Positions 43,892-53,265 of a DNA stretch of 64,000 nt are shown in pieces. Both the position numbers and the translations under genes were made by a program. This DNA comes from Maricaulis alexandrii (lineage in GTDB: Bacteria; Pseudomonadota; Alphaproteobacteria; Caulobacterales; Maricaulaceae), in contig NZ_SWKP01000008.1 of assembly GCF_005871165.1 (NCBI RefSeq), positions 248,001 through 312,000 of the forward strand. The letters run 5' to 3'. Under the pieces are notes generated by a model, which searched no databases, was not told the DNA's origin, and saw only the letters and a list, made by a program, of their open reading frames with translations. How positions within the stretch are numbered: the stretch's first letter is position 1; each line of letters starts with the position of its first letter.

Positions 43892-44755
43892 ATGGGCCAG
43901 ACCTATGCCCTTCTTCTGCACGGCGGTGCCGGCGTTCTCGCCGACCGCAGCTATGACCCGGAACGCACCCACATGCGGACGCTGGCCGAAACCGGCAAGG
44001 CTATGCTGGCCCGCGGGGACAGCGCGCTCGATGTTGTGACGGAAATCGTCCGCCAGCTCGAGGATTCCGGCCTCTATGTTGCCGGCAAGGGTGCCTCGCC
44101 CAACCAGGCCGGCCGCTATGAGCTGGATGCCGCCATCATGGACGGGCCCAGCCAGAAGGCGGGCGCCGTTGCGGCCCTGACCGGCTTTCTGAGCCCGATC
44201 AAGGCGGCCCGCTGCGTGATGGAAGAAACGCCGCACGTCATGCTGGCCGGCCGCGGCGCCGAACGCTTTGCCGGCATGCACGAGCTGGACCGGGTCATCA
44301 GTGTGAATGACTATTACACACCGGCGGCCGCGCCCGACAGCCGCGCCATCGCGACCGGCACGGTCGGCTGTGTGGCGCTGGACATGTCGGGCCGCCTGGC
44401 TGCGGCGACCTCGACCGGCGGCACGCTGAACAAGCTGGAAGGCCGGATCGGCGACAGCCCGATCATCGGCGCCGGCTGCTGGAGTGACGGCCATGTCGCT
44501 GTCTCCTGTACCGGTCAGGGCGAATTCTTCATGCGCCAGGGCACGGCCAAGGACGTGTCCGCGCGGATGAAATATGCCGGCGAAAGCCTGGAAGAGGCGG
44601 CCCGCCATGCGATCGGCGATGTCGGCGCTCTGGGCGGTGAAGGCGGACTGATCGCCGTGGATGCGCAGGGCAATCTGGCCCAGCCCTTCAATTCACCGGG
44701 CATGAAACGCGCCGCCGTCCACGCCGACGGCACGATCACCGTTGATGTGAACTGA
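43892..44755 (+). CDS. Isoaspartyl peptidase / L-asparaginase (Ntn hydrolase)
   Basis: 287 residues from the ATG at 43892. Starts LLLHGGAGVL, the family N-terminus. The autocleavage nucleophile is Thr157 in ATGTVGCVALD, followed by SGRLAAATSTGGTLNKLEGRIGDSPIIGAG. It self-processes at Gly156-Thr157 into two subunits and hydrolyses beta-aspartyl peptides or asparagine. It sits 14 bases before a SpoU gene. Confidence 0.93.
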   Translation: MGQTYALLLHGGAGVLADRSYDPERTHMRTLAETGKAMLARGDSALDVVTEIVRQLEDSGLYVAGKGASPNQAGRYELDAAIMDGPSQKAGAVAALTGFLSPIKAARCVMEETPHVMLAGRGAERFAGMHELDRVISVNDYYTPAAAPDSRAIATGTVGCVALDMSGRLAAATSTGGTLNKLEGRIGDSPIIGAGCWSDGHVAVSCTGQGEFFMRQGTAKDVSARMKYAGESLEEAARHAIGDVGALGGEGGLIAVDAQGNLAQPFNSPGMKRAAVHADGTITVDVN

Positions 44756-44769
44756 CAGGGAAGCGGACC

Positions 44770-45288
44770 ATGCGGGGTTATTTCGGGGTCGGTGCCGAGG
44801 GCATTTCCAAGCCGATGAATCTGGGGGCGATCCTGCGGACAGCCCATGCCTTCGGCGCGAGTTTCGCCTTCACGGTCGACGCCCACCACCGGGTCCGCGA
44901 TGTCTACCAGGCCGACACGGCCAAATCGGTCGAGCATGTGCCCTACTATCCGTGGGACGGGCTGGACGACATGCACCTGCCGGACAAGTGCCAGCTGGTC
45001 GGCATCGAACTGACCGATGAAGCCATCGACCTGCCGACCTTCCGCCACCCTTTGTGCGCGGCCTATGTCTTCGGGCGGGAGCGCGGCTCCCTGACCGAGG
45101 AGATGCAGGCCAGGTGCAGCCATATCGTGAAGATCCCGACCAAGTTCTGCGTCAATGTCTCGGTCGCCTGTGCCATCACCCTCTATGACCGCACGCTCAG
45201 CCTGGGCGGGTTTGCGGAACGCCCCCTCATGCCGGGCGGCCCGAAGCTGGACACCACGCCGGACAAGAAATTCGGTCATCATCGTTGA
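44770..45288 (+). CDS. SpoU-family RNA methyltransferase
   Basis: 172 residues, a compact SPOUT enzyme. Motif 1 MNLGAILRTAHAFGA, motif 2 YVFGRERGSLTEEM and motif 3 VKIPTKFCVNVSVACAITLYD make the knotted SAM site. Probably a 2'-O-ribose methyltransferase of tRNA or rRNA; lacking an extra RNA-binding domain, it resembles TrmH-type proteins rather than RlmB. Same strand as the asparaginase gene with a 14-base gap. Confidence 0.9.
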   Translation: MRGYFGVGAEGISKPMNLGAILRTAHAFGASFAFTVDAHHRVRDVYQADTAKSVEHVPYYPWDGLDDMHLPDKCQLVGIELTDEAIDLPTFRHPLCAAYVFGRERGSLTEEMQARCSHIVKIPTKFCVNVSVACAITLYDRTLSLGGFAERPLMPGGPKLDTTPDKKFGHHR

Positions 45289-45400
45289 TCACGAATTCAC
45301 AGGCCAAATCGGGAAAATTAGGACGGGCTTAACCCTCGCCATCTTACCGCCATGGAGTGCGCACAGACTCTTCCCGCTTCCCGATGAGGATTGATCAATC

Positions 45401-45928
45401 GTGTCCTTGAAAGCCTGCCTGTCCGCCCTTGCCCTGACCGCCGCCCTGCCGCTTTCCGCCCTGATCGCGGCGCCGGCCCAAGCGCAGGAAGAGCCCCAGT
45501 TCCGCGCCGAGTACAATGACTGGCGCGTCTTCACCCGGCCGTCCGATGCCGGCCTGATCTGCTACGCCCTGTCGCGACCCACCGACAGTGCGCCGCGCGC
45601 CCATGACCATGGCACTGTCTATTTCATCGTTGCCTCCTGGCAGTCCGGAGCCGTGGAAGAACAGCCCAATCTGCTTGTGGGCTATGATCTGCGTCCGACC
45701 AGCCCGCCGGAAGTCCGCGTCGGCTCTAGCCGGTTCGACATGTTCACCGACGGCCAGGAAGCCTTCCTCGACGACCTCTCCGATGAGCCCGACCTGATCC
45801 GCTCCATGCGCCGCGGCTCGGTCATGCGGGTCTCGGCCACCACGGTCGCCGGGGTCGCCACCTCCTATGAATTCTCGCTCTCCGGCGTCACCGCCGCCCT
45901 GCAGCGGGTCGAGGCACTGTGCGGGTAG
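45401..45928 (+). CDS. IalB-like secreted protein
   Basis: 175 residues from a GTG. Signal peptide ends PAQAQEEP. The mature part (NDWRVFTRPSDAGLICYALSRPTDS, FIVASWQSG, ENLLVGYDLRP-like) resembles the invasion-associated locus B family widespread in alphaproteobacteria as periplasmic proteins, most of unknown role outside Bartonella. Two cysteines (ICYAL, ALCG) may pair. The next 200 bases are the AT-richer flank of a small islet. Confidence 0.75.
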   Translation: MSLKACLSALALTAALPLSALIAAPAQAQEEPQFRAEYNDWRVFTRPSDAGLICYALSRPTDSAPRAHDHGTVYFIVASWQSGAVEEQPNLLVGYDLRPTSPPEVRVGSSRFDMFTDGQEAFLDDLSDEPDLIRSMRRGSVMRVSATTVAGVATSYEFSLSGVTAALQRVEALCG

Positions 45929-46067
45929 ACAAGTGGGCATAGAGAAACAGCGTCCGAGCTGGCATTCTCAAACATCACACGCTCCATAACCCAGCAGTGT
46001 GTTCTTCTTTTGTTTCGCGAATATTGATATTTGGGAAGAAAAAGGGAGATTTGCATCCATTTTGGCG

Positions 46068-46085
46068 TTAAGATTCCCTTAAGAT
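46068..46085. repeat. Tandem TTAAGAT repeat upstream of the RHH gene
   Basis: TTAAGAT at 46068-46074 and again at 46079-46085, an 11-base period (one helical turn), 48-65 bases before the RHH ATG. Ribbon-helix-helix dimers often bind tandem repeats, so an autoregulatory operator is plausible. Confidence 0.4.
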
Positions 46086-46132
46086 GCGAATTACCGAAAC
46101 CACTCACGCGGACCAAAATTGTCTCTAAACTA

Positions 46133-46354
46133 ATGGCAACAAACGAAAAAACGTCGATAAAGGTCACCGTCTCTATGGATAAGAGAATGGTGAAGTACAT
46201 CGACTATCTCGCCAGAAACAAGCTCAATGAGAGAACGCGGGCGAAGGTCATCGAAAGCATCGTAGAATCCTGGCTCATGGACAACATTGAGCAGGAGCAT
46301 GAACGGTTCGAGCGGCTTTCTAGAATGTCTAAGTCGTGGGGCGATAATGATTAG
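46133..46354 (+). CDS. Ribbon-helix-helix DNA-binding protein
   Basis: 73 residues from the ATG at 46133 (no strong ribosome site). TSIKVTVSMDKRMVKYIDYL gives the beta-strand and first helix, and NERTRAKVIESIVESWL the second helix: the Arc/MetJ/CopG fold. The remaining residues are a charged helix (EQEHERFERLSRM). Base composition is clearly AT-richer than the neighbourhood, suggesting transfer. It precedes a small membrane protein gene by 18 bases; it could be an antitoxin-like repressor or a phage/plasmid relic. Confidence 0.72.
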   Translation: MATNEKTSIKVTVSMDKRMVKYIDYLARNKLNERTRAKVIESIVESWLMDNIEQEHERFERLSRMSKSWGDND

Positions 46355-46372
46355 TAAGGCGGGGGCTTTCAG

Positions 46373-46753
46373 ATGGAAATTCAGCCCGAACGGAGCAACT
46401 CTAACCACGCAATAGCCGCCAACGTTACCTCCGCAATTGTGGTTGCCGCGTGGGTAGCCTATTTGGGTTTGGTCTATGTCATTATCAGAGAGTCCAACGT
46501 CCTTTGGGGAGGCCTGTTTGCGTCACCGCTTTGCCTTTTCCTTCCTAAAGTTTCGCTGATGCTGCTTAGAAAGTTTGGCATTGAAGACCGCAGGTCGAGC
46601 AGCTCCATCGCCGATGATATTGTCAAAATAATAAATGCGCTGAAGGGAACGCCCGCAGAAGCGGCCAACCCGGATGAATCGATAAAGCAAGCGGACTTGT
46701 TCGAGCTTCCCGTAAACAACGTGGTTCGCTCGAAATTGCGCGATCACAACTAG
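46373..46753 (+). CDS. Small membrane protein, unknown function
   Basis: 126 residues. Two hydrophobic segments: about 18-38 ([20 protein letters not shown]) and about 45-65 ([20 protein letters not shown]), then a cytoplasmic-looking tail (~60 residues) with [23 protein letters not shown] has a G-rich upstream stretch (GGCGGGGG). Same strand, 18 bases after the RHH gene, and same AT-rich composition, so they likely form one unit. Not recognised. Confidence 0.62.
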   Translation: MEIQPERSNSNHAIAANVTSAIVVAAWVAYLGLVYVIIRESNVLWGGLFASPLCLFLPKVSLMLLRKFGIEDRRSSSSIADDIVKIINALKGTPAEAANPDESIKQADLFELPVNNVVRSKLRDHN

Positions 46754-46832
46754 CCAGACTCAACAATCTAGCAATCCCGACATGCAACGCGCCCCCTCGC
46801 GGAGCGCGCGCTTTTCCATTATAGGACGCGCC

Positions 46833-48020
46833 ATGAACGCCCAGACCGCCTCCTCGTCCGCGCATCCGCTGGACCTGTCCTTTGACCGCCGTGCCCCGAA
46901 GCCGGCCGGTCCCCTGTCGCTCGCCGGCCTGACCCGTCCGCAATTGCGCGACGCGCTGATCGCCCATGCCGGGGTGGATGAGAAGAAGGCGAAGATGCGC
47001 GCCGACCAGCTCTGGCGCTGGATCTATCATTATGGCGTCACCTCCTTCGAGGAGATGACCAATGTGTCCAAGGACCTCCGCGCCGTGCTGGCCCGGGAGT
47101 TCACCCTGGACCGCCCCAAGATCGTGGAGCGCCTGGTCTCCGTCGACGGCACCCGCAAATACCTGATCCAGCTGGCCCCGGGCGTGGAATGCGAGACCGT
47201 CTTCATTCCCGACGTGGCCCGCTCCGGTGCCCTGTGCGTGTCCAGCCAGGTCGGCTGCACGCTGAACTGCACCTTCTGCCATACCGGCACCCAGGCCCTG
47301 GTCCGCAATCTGACCGCCGCCGAGATCGCCGCCCAGGTGATGATCGCGCGCGATGACCTGGAAGAATGGCCGACCTCGAACGAGAACCGGAAGATCACCA
47401 ATATCGTCTTCATGGGCATGGGTGAGCCGCTCTACAATCTCGACCATGTCTCTGACGCGATCGACATCATTTCCGATGGCGACGGCATGGCGATCGGCCG
47501 CCGCCGCACCACGGTCTCGACCTCCGGCGTCGTGCCGAAGATCCAGGAGCTGGGCGAGCGCACCGGCACCATGCTGGCTATTTCCCTGCACGCCACCAAT
47601 GACGATCTGCGCAATGAACTGGTGCCGCTGAACAGGAAATACCCGCTGGCCGAGCTGATGGACGCGATCCGCGCCTATCCGGGCCTGGGCAATTCCAAGC
47701 GCGTCACCTTCGAATACGTCATGCTGAAAGGCGTGAATGACAGTCTCGCCGAAGCCCGCGCCCTGGTGAAACTGCTCAAGGGCGTGCCCGCCAAGATCAA
47801 TCTCATCCCGTTCAATCCGTGGCCGAACAGCCCGTATGAATGCTCCGACTGGGACCAGATCGAGGCCTTTGCCGATGTGGTGAACCGAGCCGGCTACGCC
47901 TCCCCGATCCGCACCCCGCGCGGCCGCGACATCTTCGCGGCCTGCGGCCAGCTCCGTTCGGAAAGCGAGAAGATCAAGGCCAGCGTCCTGCGCAAGCAGC
48001 GGCTTGCCGGCGGGGAATGA
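46833..48020 (+). CDS. rlmN: 23S rRNA (adenine-2503-C2)-methyltransferase RlmN
   Basis: 395 residues from the ATG at 46833. Radical-SAM cluster Cys142, Cys146, Cys149 in [12 protein letters not shown] and the methyl-carrying C-terminal Cys371 in [18 protein letters not shown] and ISLHATND are family blocks. Methylates A2503 of 23S rRNA and A37 of some tRNAs. The N-terminal ~30 residues are variable. Its stop overlaps the next start (ATGA). Confidence 0.97.
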   Translation: MNAQTASSSAHPLDLSFDRRAPKPAGPLSLAGLTRPQLRDALIAHAGVDEKKAKMRADQLWRWIYHYGVTSFEEMTNVSKDLRAVLAREFTLDRPKIVERLVSVDGTRKYLIQLAPGVECETVFIPDVARSGALCVSSQVGCTLNCTFCHTGTQALVRNLTAAEIAAQVMIARDDLEEWPTSNENRKITNIVFMGMGEPLYNLDHVSDAIDIISDGDGMAIGRRRTTVSTSGVVPKIQELGERTGTMLAISLHATNDDLRNELVPLNRKYPLAELMDAIRAYPGLGNSKRVTFEYVMLKGVNDSLAEARALVKLLKGVPAKINLIPFNPWPNSPYECSDWDQIEAFADVVNRAGYASPIRTPRGRDIFAACGQLRSESEKIKASVLRKQRLAGGE

Positions 48021-48331
48021 CCTCAGCCGTCCTCTATCGCTGGCGCCTGAAGCCCGGCCGGGATGCCGAGTTCCGGGAGGCCTGGGCAGAGGGCACGCGC
48101 CGCATCCATGAGGCCTGCGGCTCCCACGGGGCTTCGCTTCACCAGGACGAGGACGGGATTTACTGGTCCTACGCGCTCTGGCCGTCCGAAGCCGCGCGAA
48201 AGGCCTGTTTCCAGGACAATGACTGGTTCTCGCAGGACTGTTTCATGACCATGCAGGACTGTATCGCGGAGCGTTTCGAGGAGATCCGCCTCGACGTCGT
48301 GAAGGACGAATTGCGTCCCACCGAGCGCTAG
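48017..48331 (+). CDS. ABM-like ferredoxin-fold protein
   Basis: 104 residues coupled to rlmN by ATGA. The pattern [26 protein letters not shown] with ending [15 protein letters not shown] looks like a dimeric alpha/beta barrel (antibiotic biosynthesis monooxygenase-like) protein. His and Trp residues (WSYALWPS) line the likely pocket. No substrate is known, and its tie to rlmN may be only transcriptional. Confidence 0.72.
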   Translation: MTSAVLYRWRLKPGRDAEFREAWAEGTRRIHEACGSHGASLHQDEDGIYWSYALWPSEAARKACFQDNDWFSQDCFMTMQDCIAERFEEIRLDVVKDELRPTER

Positions 48332-48474
48332 CAGTCCCACCCGACAACCCGTAGCGCCATGCTACCTGTGATTACGTATATTTAATTCATAACTTTCAGA
48401 TGCTTGTTGTCACCAAATAATGCCTCATTAACCGACGCGTCCTATTTTCCCGGTTTGGGTTAGGACAAGTCCTG

Positions 48475-48819
48475 ATGAGAAAACTGCTTCACTATATTCC
48501 GGTTGCGCTCATTGCGAGCCTGACGGTGGCGACCCCACTCCTGGCGGCGGCCGAACCGGCGCGCGGCCCGGAAGTGGCGGTTGTCTTTCCGCCCGGATGG
48601 TCCGGCGCCGATGCCATGCGGGCTGCCGCCCGCGCCGATGTCGGGGTCGTCCGCTTCGGGGCCTGGGACAATATCCTGATCACCCGGCATGACAGCGACG
48701 CCGACATCGAACGGCTCCGCGACGCCGGTGCCTGGTTTATTCTTCCGCCGGGAGCCCTGGGGGGCTGCCTCGCCGGCAACCCTCTTGCGACCCCCCAAGA
48801 ACGGGAATCCCAATCATGA
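48475..48819 (+). CDS. Small secreted protein coupled to a chemoreceptor
   Basis: 114 residues with signal peptide ([11 protein letters not shown]). The mature ~85 residues contain [25 protein letters not shown] and [13 protein letters not shown] with one cysteine. The stop overlaps the chemoreceptor start (ATGA-type, 48816-48819). Not recognised as a characterised family. Close coupling suggests it modulates or supplies ligand to that receptor; this is inference. Confidence 0.65.
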   Translation: MRKLLHYIPVALIASLTVATPLLAAAEPARGPEVAVVFPPGWSGADAMRAAARADVGVVRFGAWDNILITRHDSDADIERLRDAGAWFILPPGALGGCLAGNPLATPQERESQS

Positions 48820-50273
48820 GCAGTCTTGAAGCCTTCCGCGCCCGTGCCCAGGGCGTGGCGATGATCGTTGTCGGCATCCTGGCCGTCGCCGTCCTGATCA
48901 CCACCGCCATCGTGAACACGGACCGTCTTGTGGGCGTTGCCGTCATCGGCCTCGCCGTCGCAGGTCTGGCCGCTGCCCAATGGAAGATGCAGCCCAATTC
49001 CGTGGTCTCCCGAAGCACGACCGGGGCGGCCCTGGTCGCTTTCCCCGCCCTCTTCGTCTACGCGATGAGCGGGTCCGGCTGGCAGATCGACATGCACATG
49101 ATGTTCTTCGCCGCCCTGTCGATCGGCGCCATCATGCTGGACTGGCGGGTGATCCTGACCGCGTCCGCCGTCACCGCCGTTCACCACCTCTCGCTCAACT
49201 TCCTGCTTCCCTGGGCCGTCTTCCCGGACGGGGCCAGCTTCGGCCGCGTCGTCTTCCACGCCGTCATCGTGGTCGGACAGGCTGCTGCCCTGTGCTGGAT
49301 GGCCTACCACTCGGCCAAGGCGCTGAAGGATGCCGACAAGGGCGCCGAAGAGGCCCGCGTGGCGTCCCAGTCCGCCGTGGAAAGCTCCAAGGCCGCCGAA
49401 GAAGCCCGCCAGACCGCCGAGGACCAGCGCAAGGCGACCCTCGACCTGGCCGCTTCCTTCGAGACCGCCCTGGCCCAGATCGCGCTCGGCATTTCCGGTG
49501 CCTCCTCGCAGGTCGACAGCCTGGCCGGTCAGCTGGCCGGCGATGCCCAGACTACCCGCACCAGCGCCGAAACGGCGCGCGAACAGGTCCGTCACACCCA
49601 GGACGACGTGCAGTCCGTGGCCGCCGCGGCCCAGGAATTGTCCGCCTCCATCGCCGAAGTGGCCCGCATTCTCGACAGTTCCGCCGATGTCTCCGACCGC
49701 GCTGCGGCCGAAGCCGAAGGCGCCGGGCGTTCCGTGGATGCGCTGGAAAACGCCGCCAAGGAGATCGAGGCCATCATGAAACTGGTCGCCGATGTCGCCG
49801 AGCAGACCAATCTGCTCGCGCTCAACGCGACCATCGAGGCCGCCCGCGCCGGGGAAGCCGGCAAGGGCTTCGCTGTCGTGGCGTCCGAAGTGAAAGCCCT
49901 GGCCGAACAGACCTCCAACGCCTCCAGCGAGATCGCGTCCAAGATCGAGACCATGCGGGGTGCGTCCGGTGGGGCCGCCAGTGCTCTGGGCCGGATCACG
50001 GAAATCGTGTCGGAACTGCGGGTCTCCACGGAGAGCGCCCAGTCGGCCTTCTCCCAGCAGAACGCCGCCACCCAGGAAATCGCCCGCCTTGCGGAAACCG
50101 CCTCCTCCGCCTCGTCGAGCGTGACCAGCGGGATGGAAGATGTCGCGAATGCAGCCAACCGCACCAATGATGCGGCCGCCGAAGCGACCCGTGCCTCCGG
50201 CGAGCTCAACGTCGCAGCCCAGGGGCTGGACGCTGAACTCAACCGGTTCAAGGAGGCGCTGAAAGCCTCCTAG
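48816..50273 (+). CDS. Methyl-accepting chemotaxis protein
   Basis: 485 residues. About five or six hydrophobic segments within the first ~175 residues with only short loops, so sensing is likely within the membrane or by partners. No PAS or large periplasmic domain and no clear HAMP. The coiled-coil signalling domain has the conserved hairpin [16 protein letters not shown] and [16 protein letters not shown] near residues 335-365. The C-terminus (FKEALKAS) lacks the NWETF-like CheR/CheB tether. Confidence 0.93.
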   Translation: MSSLEAFRARAQGVAMIVVGILAVAVLITTAIVNTDRLVGVAVIGLAVAGLAAAQWKMQPNSVVSRSTTGAALVAFPALFVYAMSGSGWQIDMHMMFFAALSIGAIMLDWRVILTASAVTAVHHLSLNFLLPWAVFPDGASFGRVVFHAVIVVGQAAALCWMAYHSAKALKDADKGAEEARVASQSAVESSKAAEEARQTAEDQRKATLDLAASFETALAQIALGISGASSQVDSLAGQLAGDAQTTRTSAETAREQVRHTQDDVQSVAAAAQELSASIAEVARILDSSADVSDRAAAEAEGAGRSVDALENAAKEIEAIMKLVADVAEQTNLLALNATIEAARAGEAGKGFAVVASEVKALAEQTSNASSEIASKIETMRGASGGAASALGRITEIVSELRVSTESAQSAFSQQNAATQEIARLAETASSASSSVTSGMEDVANAANRTNDAAAEATRASGELNVAAQGLDAELNRFKEALKAS

Positions 50274-50275
50274 GC

Positions 50276-51034
50276 CTACATGTCCGGCTTGCGGAACCGG
50301 TAGACAAACCGGTCCGTCTGCCGGCGGATGGCCGGATCAAACACCGAGATGTCGCGGGGGTCGTCCGGATTGGCGAGCACATCGCTCTGCCCGTCCAGGA
50401 CGAATCCCGCTGCGGTGATTTCCGCCTCTGCCAGCGAGGCTTCCATGCGGTGCAGCGTATCGCCGGTCTCCGCACCACTTCCCTCCGGCGCATGGTGGTC
50501 GATCACGATATACACCCCGCCCGGACGCAGCGCGTCGTAAATGGCCTGGTTCATCGCGGCACGGTCCGTGCCGTCGAAATAGGTGTCGTGGTAGAAAAGC
50601 ACCATGAAGACCGCATCCAGCGGCTCTTCGATCTCTGCCGCGAAGTCCTCGGTCGGAGCCACGACATGGGTGATGTTCGCATGCTCCGCCGCGTACGCGC
50701 CCAGCGCCTCGTTCGGCTCCGGGAAGCGCTCGGCCACCCAGCTCGGATTATGCGCATAGACATGCCCGTCCGCGCCGACCGCTCCCGACAGGATGCGCGT
50801 ATAATACCCGGCGCCCGCTGTCAGATCCGCCACATGCCAGCCCGGTTCCAGACCGGCAAACATCAGCACTTCGCCCGGCCGCCGTCCGGCATCCTGGGCC
50901 CGCTCCTGCTCCGGTCGGCTCTCATCCGCCAGGGCGGCCTCGATCATCGCCGGCGCGTCATCCTGGACGCGCAGGGCCAGGGCGGCCGGTGTGGCCAGTG
51001 TCAGGGCCGCAAGTGCAGCCGCAAAATGTTTCAT
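50276..51034 (-). CDS. Secreted SAM-dependent methyltransferase-like protein
   Basis: 252 residues from the ATG at 51034. A signal peptide (MKHFAAALAALTLATPAALA) precedes a Rossmann-like methyltransferase core: DLTAGAGYYTRILS is motif I, and DAVFMVLFYHDTYFD and GGVYIVIDHHAPEGSG are further motifs. Homologues with such signals are common in alphaproteobacteria, but the substrate is unknown and SAM is not expected outside the cytoplasm. Two bases from the convergent chemoreceptor stop. Confidence 0.82.
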   Translation of the reverse strand: MKHFAAALAALTLATPAALALRVQDDAPAMIEAALADESRPEQERAQDAGRRPGEVLMFAGLEPGWHVADLTAGAGYYTRILSGAVGADGHVYAHNPSWVAERFPEPNEALGAYAAEHANITHVVAPTEDFAAEIEEPLDAVFMVLFYHDTYFDGTDRAAMNQAIYDALRPGGVYIVIDHHAPEGSGAETGDTLHRMEASLAEAEITAAGFVLDGQSDVLANPDDPRDISVFDPAIRRQTDRFVYRFRKPDM

Positions 51035-51128
51035 ATTCCCCTCCATTCTCCGACGAAGCCGGTGGCTTCGTGCCGCCGGAGCATGCCCGCACGGCTGGCT
51101 CGCGCCCAAATCAACAAGGCGTGACACG

Positions 51129-51146
51129 CATGACGATCGCGTCATG
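51129..51146. promoter_or_regulatory. Inverted repeat in the 51.0-51.4 kb intergenic region
   Basis: CATGACG and CGTCATG separated by four bases. It lies in the 334-base region between the methyltransferase and creatininase genes, which otherwise holds only a possible 26-codon peptide and no further feature I can support. Confidence 0.3.
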
Positions 51147-51224
51147 GAATTTACGGTTACGAAGGGGTTTTCCGGCAGGATGGGGCAATAAGACCTCAAA
51201 CAAGCTTGGGTCGACGGGGGTATC

Positions 51225-51305
51225 ATGCATTTCATCCTGGCCTTTGCCGCCATCCTCTCCGCTGCAGCCGCCTATCTGTATCGCCGCGAGAGCCGCCGCG
51301 ACTGA
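51225..51305 (+). CDS. Possible 26-residue membrane peptide
   Basis: ATG at 51225 with a run of five G (51216-51220) four bases upstream. Encodes a hydrophobic stretch (FILAFAAILSAAAAYLY) followed by a basic end (RRESRRD). The shape fits a single-pass small membrane protein. Too short to be sure. Confidence 0.35.
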   Translation: MHFILAFAAILSAAAAYLYRRESRRD

Positions 51306-51368
51306 CCCCTTGCCTGCGAGCGGCACTAAAGGTTAGCTCCCTGTCGGAACCAGTACGGGGAGAGTGCC

Positions 51369-52130
51369 ATGCTTCTGCATCACGCAGCCTGGCCGGAAGT
51401 CGACGCCTATCTCAAGCATTGCAAGGGGATCATCATCCCCATCGGCTCGACCGAGCAGCACGGCCCCAACGGGCTGGTGGGCACGGACGCCATCTGCCCG
51501 GAAGTCATCGCCGCCGAAGCCGGAGCCGATAGCGGTTTCCTGGTCGGCCCCACTTTCAATGTCGGCATTGCCCAGCACCATCTCGGCTTTGCCGGTTCGA
51601 TGACGCTGCGCCCCTCGACCATGATCGCCGTGCTCAATGACTGGATCGAGAGCCTGACCCGTCACGGCATTGACCGCATCTATTTCCTCAACGGCCATGG
51701 CGGCAATATCACCACGATCAACGCGGCCTTCGCCGAATTCTATGCCAATTTCTCGCTCGACGGGGCGGCCTGCCCGGTCAAGCTGAAGCAGCGCAATTGG
51801 TGGGAATTGGCCGGGATCTCGGATCTCAGCCGCGAACTCTTCCCGGTCGGTGAAGGCATGCACGCCACCGCCTCGGAAATATCGGTGACCTATTACGCCC
51901 ACCCGTCCGCCATCAAATCTGTCGAGATGACGCCGAAGATCGCACCGGTCGGCGGCTTCACCGATGCCGCGGACTATCGCCGCACCTTCCCGGACGGCCG
52001 GATCGGGTCCGACCCGTCGCAGGCGACGCCGGAGAAGGGGCAGCGTCTCGTGGAGACCGCAAAACGCGCCCTGATTGCGGAAGTCTCGGACTTCTTCGGC
52101 ACACGCCCACTTGTCCAGGCCGCCGAATAG
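51369..52130 (+). CDS. Creatininase-family amidohydrolase
   Basis: 253 residues. Metal-binding motif GSTEQHGPNGLVGTD (Glu29, His31, Asp40), FLNGHGGN and EGMHATASE. The family includes creatinine amidohydrolase and enzymes acting on other cyclic amides, such as mycofactocin or FAPy pathway members; the substrate here is unknown and no cofactor genes are adjacent. Convergent with the host-attachment gene by six bases. Confidence 0.9.
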   Translation: MLLHHAAWPEVDAYLKHCKGIIIPIGSTEQHGPNGLVGTDAICPEVIAAEAGADSGFLVGPTFNVGIAQHHLGFAGSMTLRPSTMIAVLNDWIESLTRHGIDRIYFLNGHGGNITTINAAFAEFYANFSLDGAACPVKLKQRNWWELAGISDLSRELFPVGEGMHATASEISVTYYAHPSAIKSVEMTPKIAPVGGFTDAADYRRTFPDGRIGSDPSQATPEKGQRLVETAKRALIAEVSDFFGTRPLVQAAE

Positions 52131-52136
52131 ACCGGA

Positions 52137-52586
52137 TCAGCCCGCCAGCGCCTCGGCGACCCGGGCATCGATCTTCTCCATCGGCTCATTCACCACATCA
52201 ACCGGGACTTCGGTCAGGCTGGCCTTGAGCGCGTCGGTATAATGGCCTCGCGCCGTACCCAGTGCGGCAGGCGGGGCGAAGACCAGGATGCGGTCAAAAT
52301 CGGCACCCGCCGCGCTCGCATTCAAACGGTGGATGAAGGTCTCGATAAAGCGGGTTTCGACCTGGTCATGACGGTCCGTCTGCTCGACACCGGACAGCCC
52401 GCCGGCCGGATCCGCCATCCGTCCCGGACGATCATCACTGAGATCCCGGTCGGGCAAATTCTCAACACCGAAACTTTCGAGCAGTTTCAGATTGGGCTGA
52501 TCATCAAAGCCTTCATTGCGCCAGATCAGGGCCTTGCCGCCATCAAAGGCCGCCACCCAGGTTACAGCGTCGATCGGTGCCGTCAT
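52137..52586 (-). CDS. Host-attachment (baeRF) family protein
   Basis: 149 residues from the ATG at 52586. TWVAAFDGGKALIWRNEGFDD, DRPGRMADPAGG, and DFDRILVFAPPAALGTAR match the host-attachment protein family first noted in Agrobacterium, an eRF1-domain-like fold. Role in most bacteria is unknown, and translation or stress-related functions have been proposed. Confidence 0.8.
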   Translation of the reverse strand: MTAPIDAVTWVAAFDGGKALIWRNEGFDDQPNLKLLESFGVENLPDRDLSDDRPGRMADPAGGLSGVEQTDRHDQVETRFIETFIHRLNASAAGADFDRILVFAPPAALGTARGHYTDALKASLTEVPVDVVNEPMEKIDARVAEALAG

Positions 52587-52764
52587 TGCCGGTCTCCTTT
52601 TTGTCGTCGCCAGAATACACGCATGAAAGCTCTGGTTAATCCCCCCAGATTGTCGCGCCCTCGCCGCTCCGCCTGACCGGATCGCGACACAAAACATTCA
52701 TTTCCCCCCGCAAAACGGGCTAGGTATACGCCGAGCCAGTCTCGTTGCTTCGAGGGAGTACGGA

Positions 52765-53265
52765 ATGAAAACCTGGATCGCCCTGCCCGCTCTGGCAGTT
52801 CTGAGCTTCGCAACGGCCTGTTCGGCGCCGGACGGCGAGACCGGTGACAACGCCGAAGCCGAAACGGTCTCCGTCTTCAATGAAGACAATCTGGCCACAT
52901 CGGAGGCCTGCTTCGCCGATGCGCCCTCGACCCTGCTCGAGCCCGGCCAGACGCTGATCGAGCGTGGGCCTTCGGGCATTATCCGGGTCTCCCACAATCT
53001 GGGCGATGCGCCGGCCGACTATGAATTCGCCATCATCCGCCTGGCCGAACCGCAACGCCAGATCATCGACAATGCGGCCGCCGATTTCTTCCGGGCAGCG
53101 GGCGCAGCGCATGATTTCGCGACGGACGAGGTGATCTATCACCGCTCGCGGGACGGGACCTTCTGCGCCGTGGTGCGGGATGAGACCATGGGCCGGCCGC
53201 TCGCGGAGGCCGCCGCCCGGGTCCAGGCCGAAACCGACGGCACGCCCTCGACCCAGGACGACTAG
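52765..53265 (+). CDS. Hypothetical lipoprotein
   Basis: 166 residues. Lipobox ATAC with Cys19. Two further cysteines (EACFAD, TFCAVV) likely form a disulfide. The middle ADYEFAIIRLAEPQRQ and DNAAADFFRAAGAAHDF is amphipathic. Not recognised. It ends four bases into the convergent Rieske gene. Confidence 0.65.
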   Translation: MKTWIALPALAVLSFATACSAPDGETGDNAEAETVSVFNEDNLATSEACFADAPSTLLEPGQTLIERGPSGIIRVSHNLGDAPADYEFAIIRLAEPQRQIIDNAAADFFRAAGAAHDFATDEVIYHRSRDGTFCAVVRDETMGRPLAEAAARVQAETDGTPSTQDD

